Assembly: GCF_027580225.2 (NCBI RefSeq)
Contig: NC_073358.2
Span: 24,640,501 to 24,704,500, forward strand
DNA from: Misgurnus anguillicaudatus
Taxonomy: Eukaryota > Chordata > Actinopteri > Cypriniformes > Cobitidae
Reading direction: 5' to 3'
DNA length: 64,000 nt
This document shows positions 12,301 to 22,965 of the stretch, piece after piece (position 1 is the stretch's first letter; each line of letters begins with the position of its first letter). Made by a program: the position numbers and the translations under genes. A model generated the notes under the pieces. The model ran no database searches. It was not told where the DNA came from and saw nothing but the letters and a program-made list of their open reading frames with translations.

Positions 12301-15300
12301 AGAAAAAAGAATAAAAAAATCCATTCACTCTATTGGGTGTACAGCGGCAGAGAAGTTGACCAAAGCAAGCTGTCCGGCCGGACAGCTTACATTGGTCGAC
12401 TGCTCTCATCCAATCCCTGCTACACTTGAAACTCCACCTTGCGCTCGCGTCTCCACCCCATCGCACCCCGCCCGCGACATGAAATTTCTGACAGTGTATG
12501 GTAACTAGCAAAGTAGCAACAGCTCACAAATGGAGAAAAAACAAACCGACAGCAGCACGCGGCCCAGGCTTGGAAGAAAGAGAAAGTCTGTAGAAGAAAG
12601 AGCAGAGATATAAACGGAGACTCAAACGCCGGACTCAAAGTCAGATTAATATAGGGTCCACCATTGACCGTTGGAGGAAGCTTCAGGGAGATATGGGACT
12701 TAAACCGACGCTGACACGGCAGACTTTTTGTTGAGCAGGTACGCATTTATTTATACTTTTATGGTGTGCGGTGTTACATAAATATCTTTATATCAGTCTG
12801 ACAACATGCTCATGCTGCCGGTCGACATTGGAATGTTAGCCGTTTAACATTGCGCATCACGGGGTCAAAGTAATTATATTTATTAAAGTGCTTGAATTTC
12901 AATAGGCCTAGCGGGTTTCTGTTCGAGCCGATCGGAATTTGAACAAGATGCTCTGTGTGCTGCTATAACAATTACTCAAAACCTTAGCAATACTAACTAA
13001 TAATTATTGTGCAATTAATGTGCGCTAGGTATCACTTTTGACCAGGGGAAACGGGGCTCAGGAGGGGAAACGTATGCCAAACGTTGTTGTGAAAGTAAAT
13101 AACGTCAATCAGTCATAATTGTAAGTGTTCATTCCTTCAAGGCTTTATGTGTTTACTGCTCGGTAAATCTCTGTTCCAATGTTTACTACCGGTGATCACA
13201 CCTTGACTGAGTGACGTTGTTCAGGTCGTTTCCCGGTGGGAGGGATTAGGTAGCACAGAGGGGTCGGGAGGCTTTCTCGACCGATTTTCAAAATCGTTGA
13301 CTACAGCTTTAAGATCAATAAAAAGAAAGGATTTTTAGAAATCTGGGCCAACTGAAAAGTATGAACTTGAAAAATATGAGCATGTACAGCACTCAATACT
13401 TAGTTGGGGTTCCTTTTGCCTGAATTACTGTAGCAATGCGGCGTGGCATGGAGTCAATCAGTCTTTGGCACTGGTCAGGTGTTATGAGAGCCCAGGTTGC
13501 TCTTATAGTGGCCTTCAGCTCTTCTGCATTGTTGGGTCTGGCATATCGCATCGTCCTCTTCACAATACCCCATAGATTTTATATGGAGTTAAGATCAGGT
13601 GAGTTTGCTGGCCAATTAAGAACAGGGATACCATGATCCTTAAACCATGTACTGGTATATCTTTGCCACTGTGTGCAGGTGCCAAGTAGCCTGGTTCTAC
13701 CAGACTCTCTTACATTTCATTTGTACAGAGAGTCTGGCCTCTCTCCATTGAGAAACGTTTACTTCCTTGTAGGCGGGTTCTGTGTTAAAGTTCAACACTT
13801 GGATCTGCCCAGAGTCATTTAGGATCTGCCATAGGCAATCGCTAACGTGTGGTCGTCACGTATATCATGCGCCGAAACCGTCCGGAAACAAGAAGTTCGA
13901 ATAATCAGACAAAAAAAACGTAGCAAACGTTGTTCTTGCTCCTGCTTTAACTTCTGTATATTCGGCAGTTTTGCAACAACGGACCGAATAGCTTTTCTCA
14001 CGTCTTTCTCCGCTGCCATTACTGAACTACAACTCAATACGGCTGCGTTGACTTTGGACCTCAGAAAACACAGTGGACCAACACCAGCAGATGACATGGC
14101 ACCCCAAACCATCACTGACTTTGGAAACCTTACACTGGACCTTAAGCAACGTAGATTGTGTACCTCTCCTCTCTTCCTCCAGACTCTGGGACCTTGATTT
14201 TCAAAGGAAATGCAAAATTTACTTTTGTCAGAGAACATAACTTTGGACCACTCAGCAGCAGTCAAGTTCTTTTGTCTTTGAGATGCTGTCTGTTGTTCAA
14301 GAGTGTCTTGACACACGGAATGCGACAGCTGTAACTCATCTCTTGCATATGTCTGTGCGTAGTGGTTCTTGAAGCACTGACTCCAGCTGCAGCCCACTCT
14401 TTGTGAATCTTCCCCACATTTTTGAATGGGTTTTGTTTCACAGTCCTATCCAGGTTGTGACTGTCCCTATTGCTTGTACACTTTTTTCTACCACATCTTT
14501 TCCTTCTCTTCGCCTCTCTATTAATGTTCTTGGACACAGAGCTCTGTGAACAGCCAGCCTCTTTTGCAATGACCTTTTGTGCCTTGCCGTCCTTGTGCAA
14601 GGGGTCAATGGTTGTCTTTTGGAAAACTGTTAAGTCAGCACTCTTCCCCATGATTGTGTAGCATACAGACCTTAGACTAAGAAACCATTTAAATGCCTTT
14701 GCAGGTGTTTTGAGTTTATTAGGTGAGAGTGTGGCACCAGATGTCTTCAGTATTGAACCTTTTCACAATAGTCTAATTTCTGAGATACTGAATTTTTCTT
14801 AGTTGTCAGGTATAGTTATCAAAATGAAAAGAAATAGACATTTGAAATATATCAGTCTGTGTGTACTGAATAAATATAATATACAGGTTTCACTTTTTGA
14901 ATGGTATTAGTGAAATAAATCAACTTTTTGATGATATTGTAATTATATGACCAGCACCTGTCTATACTAAATGAAGTCCTGGACATTTTTATTTGCACTA
15001 AATACATTATTTTTTGTTCTCTAGATAATTCAACAGATTTTTGGATGTCAGATGTGAAGTGGTTCTCTTCGCTTGAAAGCTCAGGTTGGCTAGACATTAT
15101 CAGGTCAGTTTCCATTCATAAAATTCATGGAAACGTAAAACCATAGTAGTGATTCTGATTGCTCAGTGTAATTTTTTTAGTTGGTTCTGCTTAGTGAATT
15201 GACTGGTCTGAATGATCACAATTGAGTGGAAATAAAAAGGGCATAACTGGATTTACTACACTGTAAAAAAAAATGCTGCAGTGCTGAGTGCAAGTTGAAT

Positions 15301-18300
15301 CAAATTAAATCTACTATTTAAAAATTTCAATAGTATTTAGTTAACATAACTTATAAACAAGTTGGAATTATTTAACTAAATTTGTTAAGTTAAATTTAAA
15401 AATGATAGTGTAGTATTTCCCCAATGCTGATAATAATCCTATTCTTTTTAATGCCCTTATCAGACAATGTCTCCAAAAAGCAGTAGATGTGGTTGAATGT
15501 CTTGAAAAAGACAACACAAATGTCCTTATAACAGGTAGGACAAGCAGGTTTCTCCTAACCACAAAAATAAAAGTGCATTTTATTTAATTTTTGGTATTTA
15601 AATATCAAAAATATGACATTTAGTTGAAAAAGTTTTTATATTTTTTCTAAAAGTAAAGCCTTATGTATACAAAAAAGCAGATACGTGTTTGAAATACCAA
15701 TTTAAAGGGACACTCCACTTTTTTGAAAATATGCTCATTTTTAAGCTCCTCTAGAGTTAAAGCATTTGATTTTTACTGTTTTGGAATCCATTCAGCTGAT
15801 CTCTGGCTACCACTTTTAGCATAGCTTAGCATAATCCATTGAATGTGATTAGACCATTAGCATTGCGCTCAAAAATGACCAAAGAGTTTCGATATTTTTC
15901 CTATTTAAAACTTCACTCTTCTGTAGTTACATTGTGTTCTAAGACTGACAGAAAATTAAAAGGCAGCAGGCATCCCCTTGGTTACTTTTAATAGCAGACT
16001 ATTTTCAGGCACTGCGTAATATCATTGCGCCTGCTGCAGCCATGTTACGTCAAAGTCCTTGATTATTATGCCAGAATGAGAGTATAGTTCCTAGCCATAT
16101 CGTCCTAGAAAATCGCAACTTTTTATTTTCCGTCGGTCTAAGTACACGATGTAACTACAGAAGAGTCAAGTTTTAAATAGGAAACATATCGAAACTCTTT
16201 GGTAATATTTTAGCGCAATGCTAATGGTCTAATCAGATTCAATTAATTATGCTAAAAGTGGTACAGCTCGAAAATAAGCATTTTTTTAAAGCAACACTAT
16301 GTAGTTTCCATGTAAAAATGACTTACAGCTCCCCCATGTGGTTGAAAAGCGCAACAGTACCTGGTATCAGACACTCTTCTGCAGGCAGGGGGAGGGTTGG
16401 GGCTGTGTGCTCTACCCTCCACCGCCACTTTGAGAGTGTGCTTGTAGCAGCTAGGAGGCTGCTCAGGTTGCAGCAAGAGTCCAATTTGTCAAGGGAAAAG
16501 TTCTATCACTGAAATAATTTTAGAGACATTATTTAAAGGTAAAAAAACTACATAGTGTTGCTTTAAAAGTGGAGTGTCCCTTTAAAAGCACTCATCATTT
16601 TTTTTATATTTGCATTCAGTGGTGCAGAGATAGCATTTCAACATGAAATGCTTTTTAAAACCACAGACATGGCACTTTAAGATCGTATCCTCTTATCTTG
16701 ATTCATTTCAGAGGAAGAGGGGACAGATCTTTGCTGTGTGATTTCCAGTCTGGCTCAGATAATGCTGGACCCTTATTACAGGACACTTACGGGTTTCCAG
16801 AGTCTGGTGCAGAAAGAGTGGGTGGCTGGTTGCCATGCTTTCCTGGATCGATGTAATCACCTCCATCAGAAAGACAAAGATGTAATTATTGCATGCTCGC
16901 TCTCGCCTCTTGTTGCTTCTGAAGCTTTTTTGAGATCTTACAGATTGACGTTCCTAGTTTTGTGACTTCCTGTTAATGTTACCTTGCCTTTTTGACTCGA
17001 AAATAAATCAAACTTGCTTACTATCATTAAAAATTGTAGGATTACTGATAATACATCTGATTCTGAACGTATTGATGAAGCAGTTCAACAAACAAATACA
17101 TGTTAAACTGTAGGGTTTTAATTCGATTCTTGTTTTTAAATGTCTAGTGCCAGTCTCCGGTCTTCCTACTGTTCCTCGAGTGCGTGTGGCAGCTTGTTCA
17201 GCAGCACACCCCGGCCTTCCAGTTCTCTGAGACTTACCTGACAGTGCTGTCCGACAGTATACATGTGCCAGTATTCAGCACTTTCCTGTTCAATTCTCCC
17301 CATCACAGGGAAAGTGTTATGAAGGTAGAAACTCTTGTATTATTATGGTTTCAAGCTTTTTGTTGAGACAAAAATATAATTATGTGGTGGATACAGCTCG
17401 TAGTTAATTAGGCTTGGAAAAGAAATAGTTTACCAAAAACTAAAATGTTTCTCACCCAGGATTATTATAAACTTCCTTTTATCAGCATAACACATACAAA
17501 GATTAATAAAAAATATGCTCACGTTATAGCCTCTTTTACACTGCAATTTTGGTAAATTATCATAAAATTACCAGAATGACTACAAGTAACACAAAGGTGT
17601 TATTCACACACCCAACGACATTCCCTCTTTTTACCAGTAAGATATCAATCACACATTATTACCAAAATACCAGTAAACTCTGTCAGAAGAAAAAGGTTTC
17701 CAATATACTGTTGCGCGGCGAAGCCGATTTTGCTTTTGTAAACAATGGTGCGTTATGCCTTCATATCCGAATGTACGCTGCCCGTATTTTTGTTTTTCAC
17801 TCTTGTGGCAAACTATGACAGCTGTGCAGTTGCTCTTGACCAAACAATATTGTATTAGATGACTTTAAACTGCAACCTGAGTCTAAAACAGCAGTAATGT
17901 CTAAACATAAGGCTTCAAAGAGGGTGTGCGAAGGACAAGGACAATTCGACAAATAGATGATAAACTGTTTTAAACAACTTGGCTGAAGAGAAAACTTTTA
18001 GTGCTTTCCCGGACAGGGATTAGCTTAAGCCAGGACTAGACCTTAGTTTAATTAGGAAATATAACTAGTTTTATCAAACATGCCTCACTAAAAACATTAC
18101 TTGTGTGCATTTGGAGGCAAAACAAAGGGCACTGATGTATTTTAAGATATGAAGAGTTTCGTTGCAAAACGAGATAACTCCGTTTTTTTAATTGTTCAGA
18201 AATCGTGTTTTTTTGTGCATTCCAATTAATATCAAATCAACTGCAGTTGGTTTGTTTTGATTTAAACCTTCTTAATATAAAAAATACAGCTAAGTAGCAT

Positions 18301-21300
18301 CATAAAACAAAATAATAACATGATAAAATAATAATAAACATGTTTTGACAAAAATGTTAAAACATGGATTTTCTCGTTTTGCAACAAAACTTCATATGTC
18401 AGTCCAAGTTGAATTCAGTTTGGACAGCTCTTACATTTATTTTAGTCTAGGATTAGTCTAATCCCTGTCCAGGAAACCGGCCCTTAGTGTGTTTCCTTTT
18501 GGGGGGAAGGAAATGCATCATCTGTGTCAGTGTCAATATCACTATAAAGTGCCTTTTGCTTTCCTCATCAGAATAACTCAGTCATCATGAATATAATCCA
18601 AAATAATGAAATTTTGAGGTTTTATTAAAAATGGCCACATACGAGTACAATTAGTCTCTTGAAGTATGTTTTTCTCATTTTATACCATTTTCTTTGATTG
18701 GATGTATGCAATTTTGGCATGTCCCACACACTGCTCAGCTAACTTTAGTGATTGTAAAAAGTGAATAAATGACATAAAATTCAAAAACTTTTTCCTTATT
18801 GTCCTCAACAAGTTATTTGATAAAACAAGTCATTTTTATAATTTATATTCAATTTTCATAATAATATTAAGCATTTTGCATGTGTTCCTAAAATTGCTGT
18901 CCACCCTGTCATTTTGGGGTAAACGGCCCTTTAAGAAACCAACTGATGTAGTCAGTGACATCCCGTCCCCCATTTGGTCTTTATTAAGTGGAGGTTAAAA
19001 CATATAATGCACACACAGTAAGTATCTACACTTTACCTTTTTTTAATCATATTGTGTTTGTAGTTGCGTGTCGTCAAGCTTAAAATGTCCACCCTGTCAT
19101 TGTGAAATATCAATTAAAATAAAACTTAGCAGAAAATCTAAATATGTATTTTAAACAGTGCACAGTCAGCTTCAACGGTGATCCAACTCAGCTAACTGCA
19201 ACTACATCTTGTTCATTAAATGCTAAGTTTAGCCAAAAAATGTCCACCTTGTCGTGAAAATTTACATTGAATTTGAATGACCGGTTGGACATATTTTATA
19301 GGTTTGTTTGTGTAGTGTCTGCTTGCAGTTAATTTATAAAAAGTGCTGGAGCTTGACCAATATGCATTTCTAACAGCCTAAGATCTCCTTAATACAAAAC
19401 ATATGAAGTTAAATGGAAAATCTCTTTTTGGGGGGGACATTTCGCAGTCTCAAAGGCATTTTATAGTGATATTGACCCTGTTATGATTGAACTGAAACTA
19501 TCAGCGTGTTCTGATGTGATCAGTGCTCATACTGTTACTCCTATTCTCTGTTCACACATAGCATTGTACCGGTAAGTTACTGGTAATATTACAACTTATC
19601 TCACTGAGAAATTGACAGGATCTATTTACCAGTATTTTTAAAAATGTCCTCTTCACACATGATCTCCTAATGGTAATTTACCTGTAAAGACTGTATGTGT
19701 GAAATCAGCTCTTGTCCTTTAATTGAACTCAACATACTGTAGATCCAAAAACACATGATGGCATGATGGAACACCCTCATTAAGAGGTGGACCCCATTTT
19801 TTTTTTTTTTTTTTTTAAGAATGTTTTGGGTGTTTTTTTCTATATAATAAAAGTAAATGGGGTCCAAACCAGCGATTTTTATTTGAGGGATCAGTCTGTG
19901 TAAATCATTCACTGCTGTGCATCATTGAGGCAATTGCATTAGAAACCTCTATAGAAAACAGTCACTCTATAAATGAAAACAGTTAATCCTCTATAATCTA
20001 ATCATTAGTCTGTTGATGCTCAGAAATGATTGGCCTGCTCCTCGTCTGATGCACTTGGACACGCCTCCCACTAACTGCTTTTGCCTGACTGTCTTTGCAG
20101 GTTGAGTCGCCACTAGCACAAAGCGGCTCATTGAACTGCCCTTTAGTGTGGGACTGGTCTCTGCAGTTTGACAGCAAGGCCCAGAATTTCTTCCTGAACC
20201 CCCTGTACTCGGAAAAAGTGAAACATGTTGTCCGCAGAGCTCACAAGCCGAAGGTTAGATAATGAAATCCCTTACATCCTATTTGTCATTTAATATTGCG
20301 TTTTTGTTTGTGCATATACACTCGCCTAAAGGATTATTAGGAACACCTGTTCAATGTCTCATTAATGCAATGGTGTAATGGTATGGGGGATGTTTTCTTG
20401 GCACACTTTAGGCCCCTTAGTGCCAATTGGGCATCGTTTGTTTCTGACCGTGTCCATCCCTTTTTGGCCACCATGTACCCATCCTCTGATGGCTACTTCC
20501 AGCAGGATAATGCACCATGTCACAAAGCTCGAATCATTTCAAATTGGTTTCTTGAACATGACAATGAGTTCACTGTACTAAAATGGCCCCCACAGTCACC
20601 AGATCTCAACCCAATAGAGCATCTTTGGGATGTGGTGGAATGGGAGCTTCGTGCCCTGGATGTGCATCCCACAAATCTCCATCAACTACAAGATGCTATC
20701 CTATCAATATGGACCAACATTTCTAAAGAATGCTACGTAGAATTAAGGCACTTCTGAAGGTGAAGGGGGTCAAACACAGTATTAGTATGGTGTTCCTAAT
20801 AATCCTTTAGGTGAGTGTAGAACAGTAATGTCTATTTGCTAAATAAATTGACATTTTCTTTCAATTGAAGCACCAAAGACAGTTATCTTTACCCTGCTCA
20901 GCCTTCAAAACTCCACCCAAGAAAGGTTTCTTTAAGGATGAGACCGACAGCCTTAAAAAGATGTTACAAATTAAACGTATCAGTCGGTGGATGGGCTCCC
21001 CTGACTCTCCCATGGTGTCCTCACGCGAATTCTACGAGTCCTGGCAACGGCGTCCTCTGGACTATCACGGCCTCCTGCTTCCCTGTCTGGATGGACCGGC
21101 TATTCGCCTCTGGATGCAGCGCTACCTGCGTTGGATACCTGAGGTTAACATCCTGGGCGGTGGATCTGTGGCCATCACAAGCAAGCTTATGGAACTCCTA
21201 AGTCAGGTGCAGGATTTAAAGCGCGCGCTGGAGCAAAGAGACTCATCGCAAGCAGCTAAAATCGATCATCGCTTGCACCTTCAGCACAGGCCGCTGTCAT

Positions 21301-21458
21301 TCGGCTCGTCTGGACACATGTCGTCGTTTCCATTTGCTTACAACCGCAGCCGATCTTTCATGCCTATCATTCCTACAGGTATGCTGCAAAGCATTGTGTT
21401 AAACGACAACTTGGCCATTCAAGAGGATGAGGCCAGTGAGGTTGTTAGTTTGGTTTAA
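3303..21458 (+). CDS. mtmr12: Myotubularin-related protein 12 (inactive phosphatase, 3-PAP)
   Basis: Sixteen coding exons: 3303-3371, 4703-4760, 5170-5309, 6364-6436, 7732-7868, 7952-8039, 9034-9157, 11213-11282, 11427-11524, 11811-11935, 15025-15103, 15464-15534, 16712-16881, 17148-17324, 20101-20253, 20871-21458. Phases join cleanly into 739 aa (about 747 in mammals). Residues ~40-160 form the PH-GRAM region and ~180-550 the myotubularin phosphatase-like domain. The loop that carries CSDGWDR in active myotubularins reads EEEGTDL at residues 378-384, so the catalytic Cys and Arg are Glu and Leu. This fits the known role as a non-catalytic adaptor that binds and stabilises active partners such as MTM1 and MTMR2. 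A leucine-rich heptad stretch near 648-668 may be a short coiled coil. Exon 9 has no AG acceptor (see findings). Introns hold two short Tc1-like elements, a third Tc1 carrying insertions, and several TTAA elements. Confidence 0.95.
3372..4702 (+). other. mtmr12: mtmr12 intron 1, no recognised element
   Basis: AT-rich intron with canonical ends (GTAAGC, TTTTAAG). I see no exon, RNA gene or element with recognisable ends. Confidence 0.6.
5846..5905. repeat. Retroelement 3'-tail-like fragment
   Basis: Within mtmr12 intron 3, the block around AAAGATCCTTTATTGTCCCC and GGAGGAAATTTG resembles the conserved tail shared by many fish non-LTR elements and SINEs, in reverse orientation. No body of the element is visible. 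The assignment rests on recalled family resemblance. Confidence 0.4.
6486..7641 (+). mobile_element. Tc1-like DNA transposon, full length but decayed
   Basis: A 1156 bp element in mtmr12 intron 4. The left end CACTCACCTAAAGGATTATT and the right end, a decayed inverted copy, are bounded by TA. The + strand carries a broken transposase in at least three frames: an N-terminal helix-turn-helix with GARRAGLSISQSAQLLGFSH (about 6600-6770), a middle part with RRATLTEITTRYN (about 6840-6890), and a C-terminal DDE part with DNAPCHKARIISNW and DLNPIEHLWD (about 7315-7440). The last two carry the second Asp and the Glu of a DD34E catalytic core. Frameshifts and stops make it inactive. A deletion derivative of the same family is at 20319-20817. 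Confidence 0.93.
8152..8570. mobile_element. TTAA-flanked MITE, AGGGGACAT family
   Basis: Lies in mtmr12 intron 6. The ends are GGGGACATATCATGAAAATC and its inverted counterpart ATGTCCCCT, bounded by TTAA (8148-8151, 8571-8574). It has no coding capacity. A longer copy of the same family is at 23749-24251; this copy lacks an internal block of roughly 70-80 bp. The TTAA target suggests Kolobok- or piggyBac-type mobilisation. Confidence 0.85.
9606..9850. mobile_element. Nested MITE with GCAGCCTCCG inverted ends
   Basis: The block TTTCTCAATCTGAAGGTTGC at the left is mirrored by CTTCAAATTGAGAAACGACC at the right, giving inverted ends of about 28 bp around an unrelated AT-rich centre. It sits inside the 9368-10664 element. 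The target duplication is not clear. Confidence 0.6.
10317..10385 (-). repeat. tRNA-like (SINE-head) segment
   Basis: On the minus strand this reads as a degenerate tRNA: an A-box-like TGGCACAG near its 5' side and a near-perfect B box GGGTTCGATTCC followed by CC. The anticodon and acceptor stems do not pair convincingly. It is therefore more likely a tRNA pseudogene or the head of an old SINE than a working tRNA gene. Confidence 0.4.
12205..13308. mobile_element. TTAA-flanked element nested in the Tc1 transposon
   Basis: Termini AGCTATGGTCTACGATTTC and (inverted) AGCTGTAGTCAACGATTTT, bounded by an exact TTAA duplication (12201-12204, 13309-13312). Removing it restores the Tc1 sequence ATTACTTAAGATCAAT without a gap. 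The 1104 bp interior has no recognisable transposase. Confidence 0.85.
13687..14040 (-). pseudogene. Foreign segment in the Tc1 transposase, possible RecQ-like helicase N-terminus
   Basis: Between two recognisable parts of the Tc1 transposase lies a segment starting TAGCCTGGTTCTACCAGACT. On the minus strand it encodes MAAEKDVRKAIRSVVAKLPN followed by IQKLKQEQEQ. This resembles the start of RecQ-like helicase proteins found repeatedly in fish genomes, so it may be the 5' end of a repeat that carries such a gene. It stops before any helicase motif. The assignment is tentative. Confidence 0.4.
15706..16581. mobile_element. TTAA-flanked fold-back MITE, AGGGACACTCC family
   Basis: Lies in mtmr12 intron 12. 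Left end AGGGACACTCCACTTTTTTG and right end AAAAGTGGAGTGTCCCT are inverted copies, bounded by TTAA (15702-15705, 16582-16585). The arms pair over much of their length, for example TAGCATAGCTTAGCATAATC on the left against ATTATGCTAAAAGTGG on the right. A second MITE is inserted at 16290-16562. Relatives are at 35112-35411 and 38844-39360. Confidence 0.85.
16290..16562. mobile_element. Nested TTAA MITE, AGCAACACTATGTAG family
   Basis: Ends AGCAACACTATGTAGTTTCC and (inverted) AGCAACACTATGTAGTTTTT, bounded by TTAA (16286-16289, 16563-16566). It is inserted in the right arm of the 15706-16581 element. Non-coding. Confidence 0.87.
17325..18004 (+). other. mtmr12: mtmr12 intron 14, first part; little recognised
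   Basis: Contains a short piece like the common fish TTAA MITE around 17420-17460 (TAGTTTACCAAAAACTAAAA). Otherwise I see no element with defined ends. Confidence 0.45.
18005..18484. mobile_element. Inverted-repeat element with TTTCCCGGACAGGG ends
   Basis: Left TTTCCCGGACAGGGATTAGC and right (inverted) TTTCCTGGACAGGGATTAG are matching ends with a shared TAGTCCTGG-type inner block. Within it, 18148-18402 is a second hairpin: GAGTTTCGTTGCAAAACGAG against CTCGTTTTGCAACAAAACTT. Non-coding; superfamily not certain. Confidence 0.75.
18520..19480. mobile_element. Possible non-autonomous element with ATAGTGATATTGAC ends
   Basis: TCAATATCACTATAAAGTGC at about 18528 is mirrored by AAAGGCATTTTATAGTGATA near 19449, enclosing about 0.95 kb. 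The interior repeats the phrase GTCCACCCTGTC or close variants three times. No target duplication was found and no coding region is evident. Confidence 0.45.
20319..20817 (+). mobile_element. Tc1-like deletion derivative
   Basis: Lies in mtmr12 intron 15. Ends CACTCGCCTAAAGGATTATT and (inverted) CACTCACCTAAAGGATTATT are bounded by TA (20317-20318, 20818-20819). It is the same family as 6486-7641 but lacks the N-terminal half of the transposase. The remaining + strand frame keeps FQQDNAPCHKARIISNW and SPDLNPIEHLWDVVEW. Its ends are better preserved than those of the longer copy, which suggests a younger insertion, possibly mobilised in trans. Confidence 0.93.
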
Positions 21459-22597
21459 TGGGAAATGTTATTGGTAAATACCGGATAATAGTGGCCTTGT
21501 CGGATAAAAAATGCTGATGGTGCTAAAAGGGTCTTTTTGTAAAGTAAAATATGCCTTTTTTCAAACCAAATGTGTCCTACTGTACTCAAAGCATAACATG
21601 AGATGTTATTGGTAAATACAGGATAATGGTGGCCTTGTCAGATTAAAAATGCTGATGGTGAGGGTCTTTTTGTAAAGTAATATATGCCTTTTTTAACCAA
21701 ATGTGCCCTACTGTAAGCATTACATGAGCCACACAGGACTTAAGCTTTTTTATTATTTTCGGACATTTTCCATCTGTATCTTGCGGAAACATCACCGTGC
21801 ATTTTCCTTTTTAGACCTTCACAAAACAGGAACAGGATATAGCTCTCAACATCCAGCTCTTCCACTGAGACGCTTCTTACATAGCACAGTGTTACATTAT
21901 ACTTTTTATTACCAAGTAATATTTGTCACATTTAACACATTTTTTGAGATGTAATGGAAGTTTTTTTTCTTATTCCATTTCTAACATCTAATAGCTCTGG
22001 CTGAAACTGCACTAAAATATGTTTGATGTCTCCTTAACTTAAACACACTTGTACACATTTTCCACATACCACTGCAAATCTGAAAGTTATTATGAGCGAT
22101 ACATTCAGTATTATGAATGAGTATGTAAGTATGACGCCCTCTACAGTTATATGATTGTAACTCCTTCATGTCAGCCTACTTCCTTATCTATTTAGAAATG
22201 AAAACAAAAATCAGAACTGCTGTGGTCCAATGCCGTATATGTTTTCCTATATGTCTGTTTACCCATTACAGACATTATTTACCCAGTTTTTTTTTTTTTT
22301 TTGAGGTTTTTGAGGTCTTTGTCTGGTGGTGATTTCAAGTCCCATACTTAAAGAATCAGGAAGTGTAGAACAATACATGAGATCAGCAGTGTCTCTAGAG
22401 ACAGCCCTCCATTGTATTATGTACCCTACTACAGTGTAATGGACTGTTGTCACTTCTAACAGTGTTTATTCGGGGAAAACTAAGACACTTTTTAATCATA
22501 AATGTCAAAAAGTGTCCCAATTTACTTGAATGTACCCTACATTTTGAGCCAGAACAGAAAATGTCTTAAAATCTTTAGCCTCGGTGATAAATATTAA
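21459..22597 (+). other. mtmr12: mtmr12 3' UTR / downstream region with tandem duplication
   Basis: After the TAA at 21456-21458 come two diverged tandem copies of a unit of about 125-140 bp (about 21462-21601 and 21604-21727). Both contain ATGTTATTGGTAAATAC, GGATAATRGTGGCCTTGTC and TAAAGTAA…ATGCC. No AATAAA is obvious near the stop. An ATTAAA at about 22593-22598 overlaps the start of the next MITE. Confidence 0.6.
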
Positions 22598-22965
22598 AGG
22601 TGCAGTGTGTAATTTTCAGAAGGATCTTTTGACAGAAATGCAAAATAATATATAAAACTATATTATCAGGGGTGTATAAAGACCTTTCATGTGTTTATTA
22701 CCTTAGAATGAGACGTTTTTATCTACATACACCGAGGGTCCCCTTACATGGAAGTCGCCATTTTGAGCCGCCATATTTCTACAGAAGCCCTTAATGGACA
22801 AACCTTTTTTTACTAAGTTGTCTCCGATGATGACATGTTTGTCCAGTGGTGGCTACAGTAGCTTCTCTATGTGTTTCAAAAGCGAGGGGTGAGCAGTGGA
22901 CTGAGCCGTTGGCTGCAATTGACAACCTCACCACTAGATGCCGCTAAAATTTACACACTGCACCT
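22598..22965. mobile_element. TTAA MITE, AGGTGCAGTGTGTAA family
   Basis: Ends AGGTGCAGTGTGTAATTTTC and (inverted) AGGTGCAGTGTGTAAATTTT, bounded by TTAA (22594-22597, 22966-22969). 368 bp, non-coding. Confidence 0.9.

Larger units (their letters stand above)
11989..14962 (-). mobile_element. Tc1-like transposon with long inverted repeats, carrying insertions
   Basis: Occupies most of mtmr12 intron 10. Ends are ACAGGTGCTGGTCATATAAT and its inverted copy, with inverted repeats extending about 200 bp, bounded by TA (11987-11988, 14963-14964). The minus strand carries a Tc1 transposase: N-terminus at 14651-14262 with the paired-like helix-turn-helix (KEAGCSQSSVSKNINREAKR), middle at about 14270-14041 (AEWSKVMFSDKSKFCI, SVMVWGAMSSAG), and the C-terminal part at about 13680-13430. 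It is broken by a 350 bp foreign segment at 13687-14040. A 1.1 kb TTAA element is inserted at 12205-13308. Inactive. Confidence 0.92.

Noticed and set aside
14470..14661. + strand frame over the Tc1 N-terminus
   Set aside because: Antisense shadow of the transposase on the minus strand.
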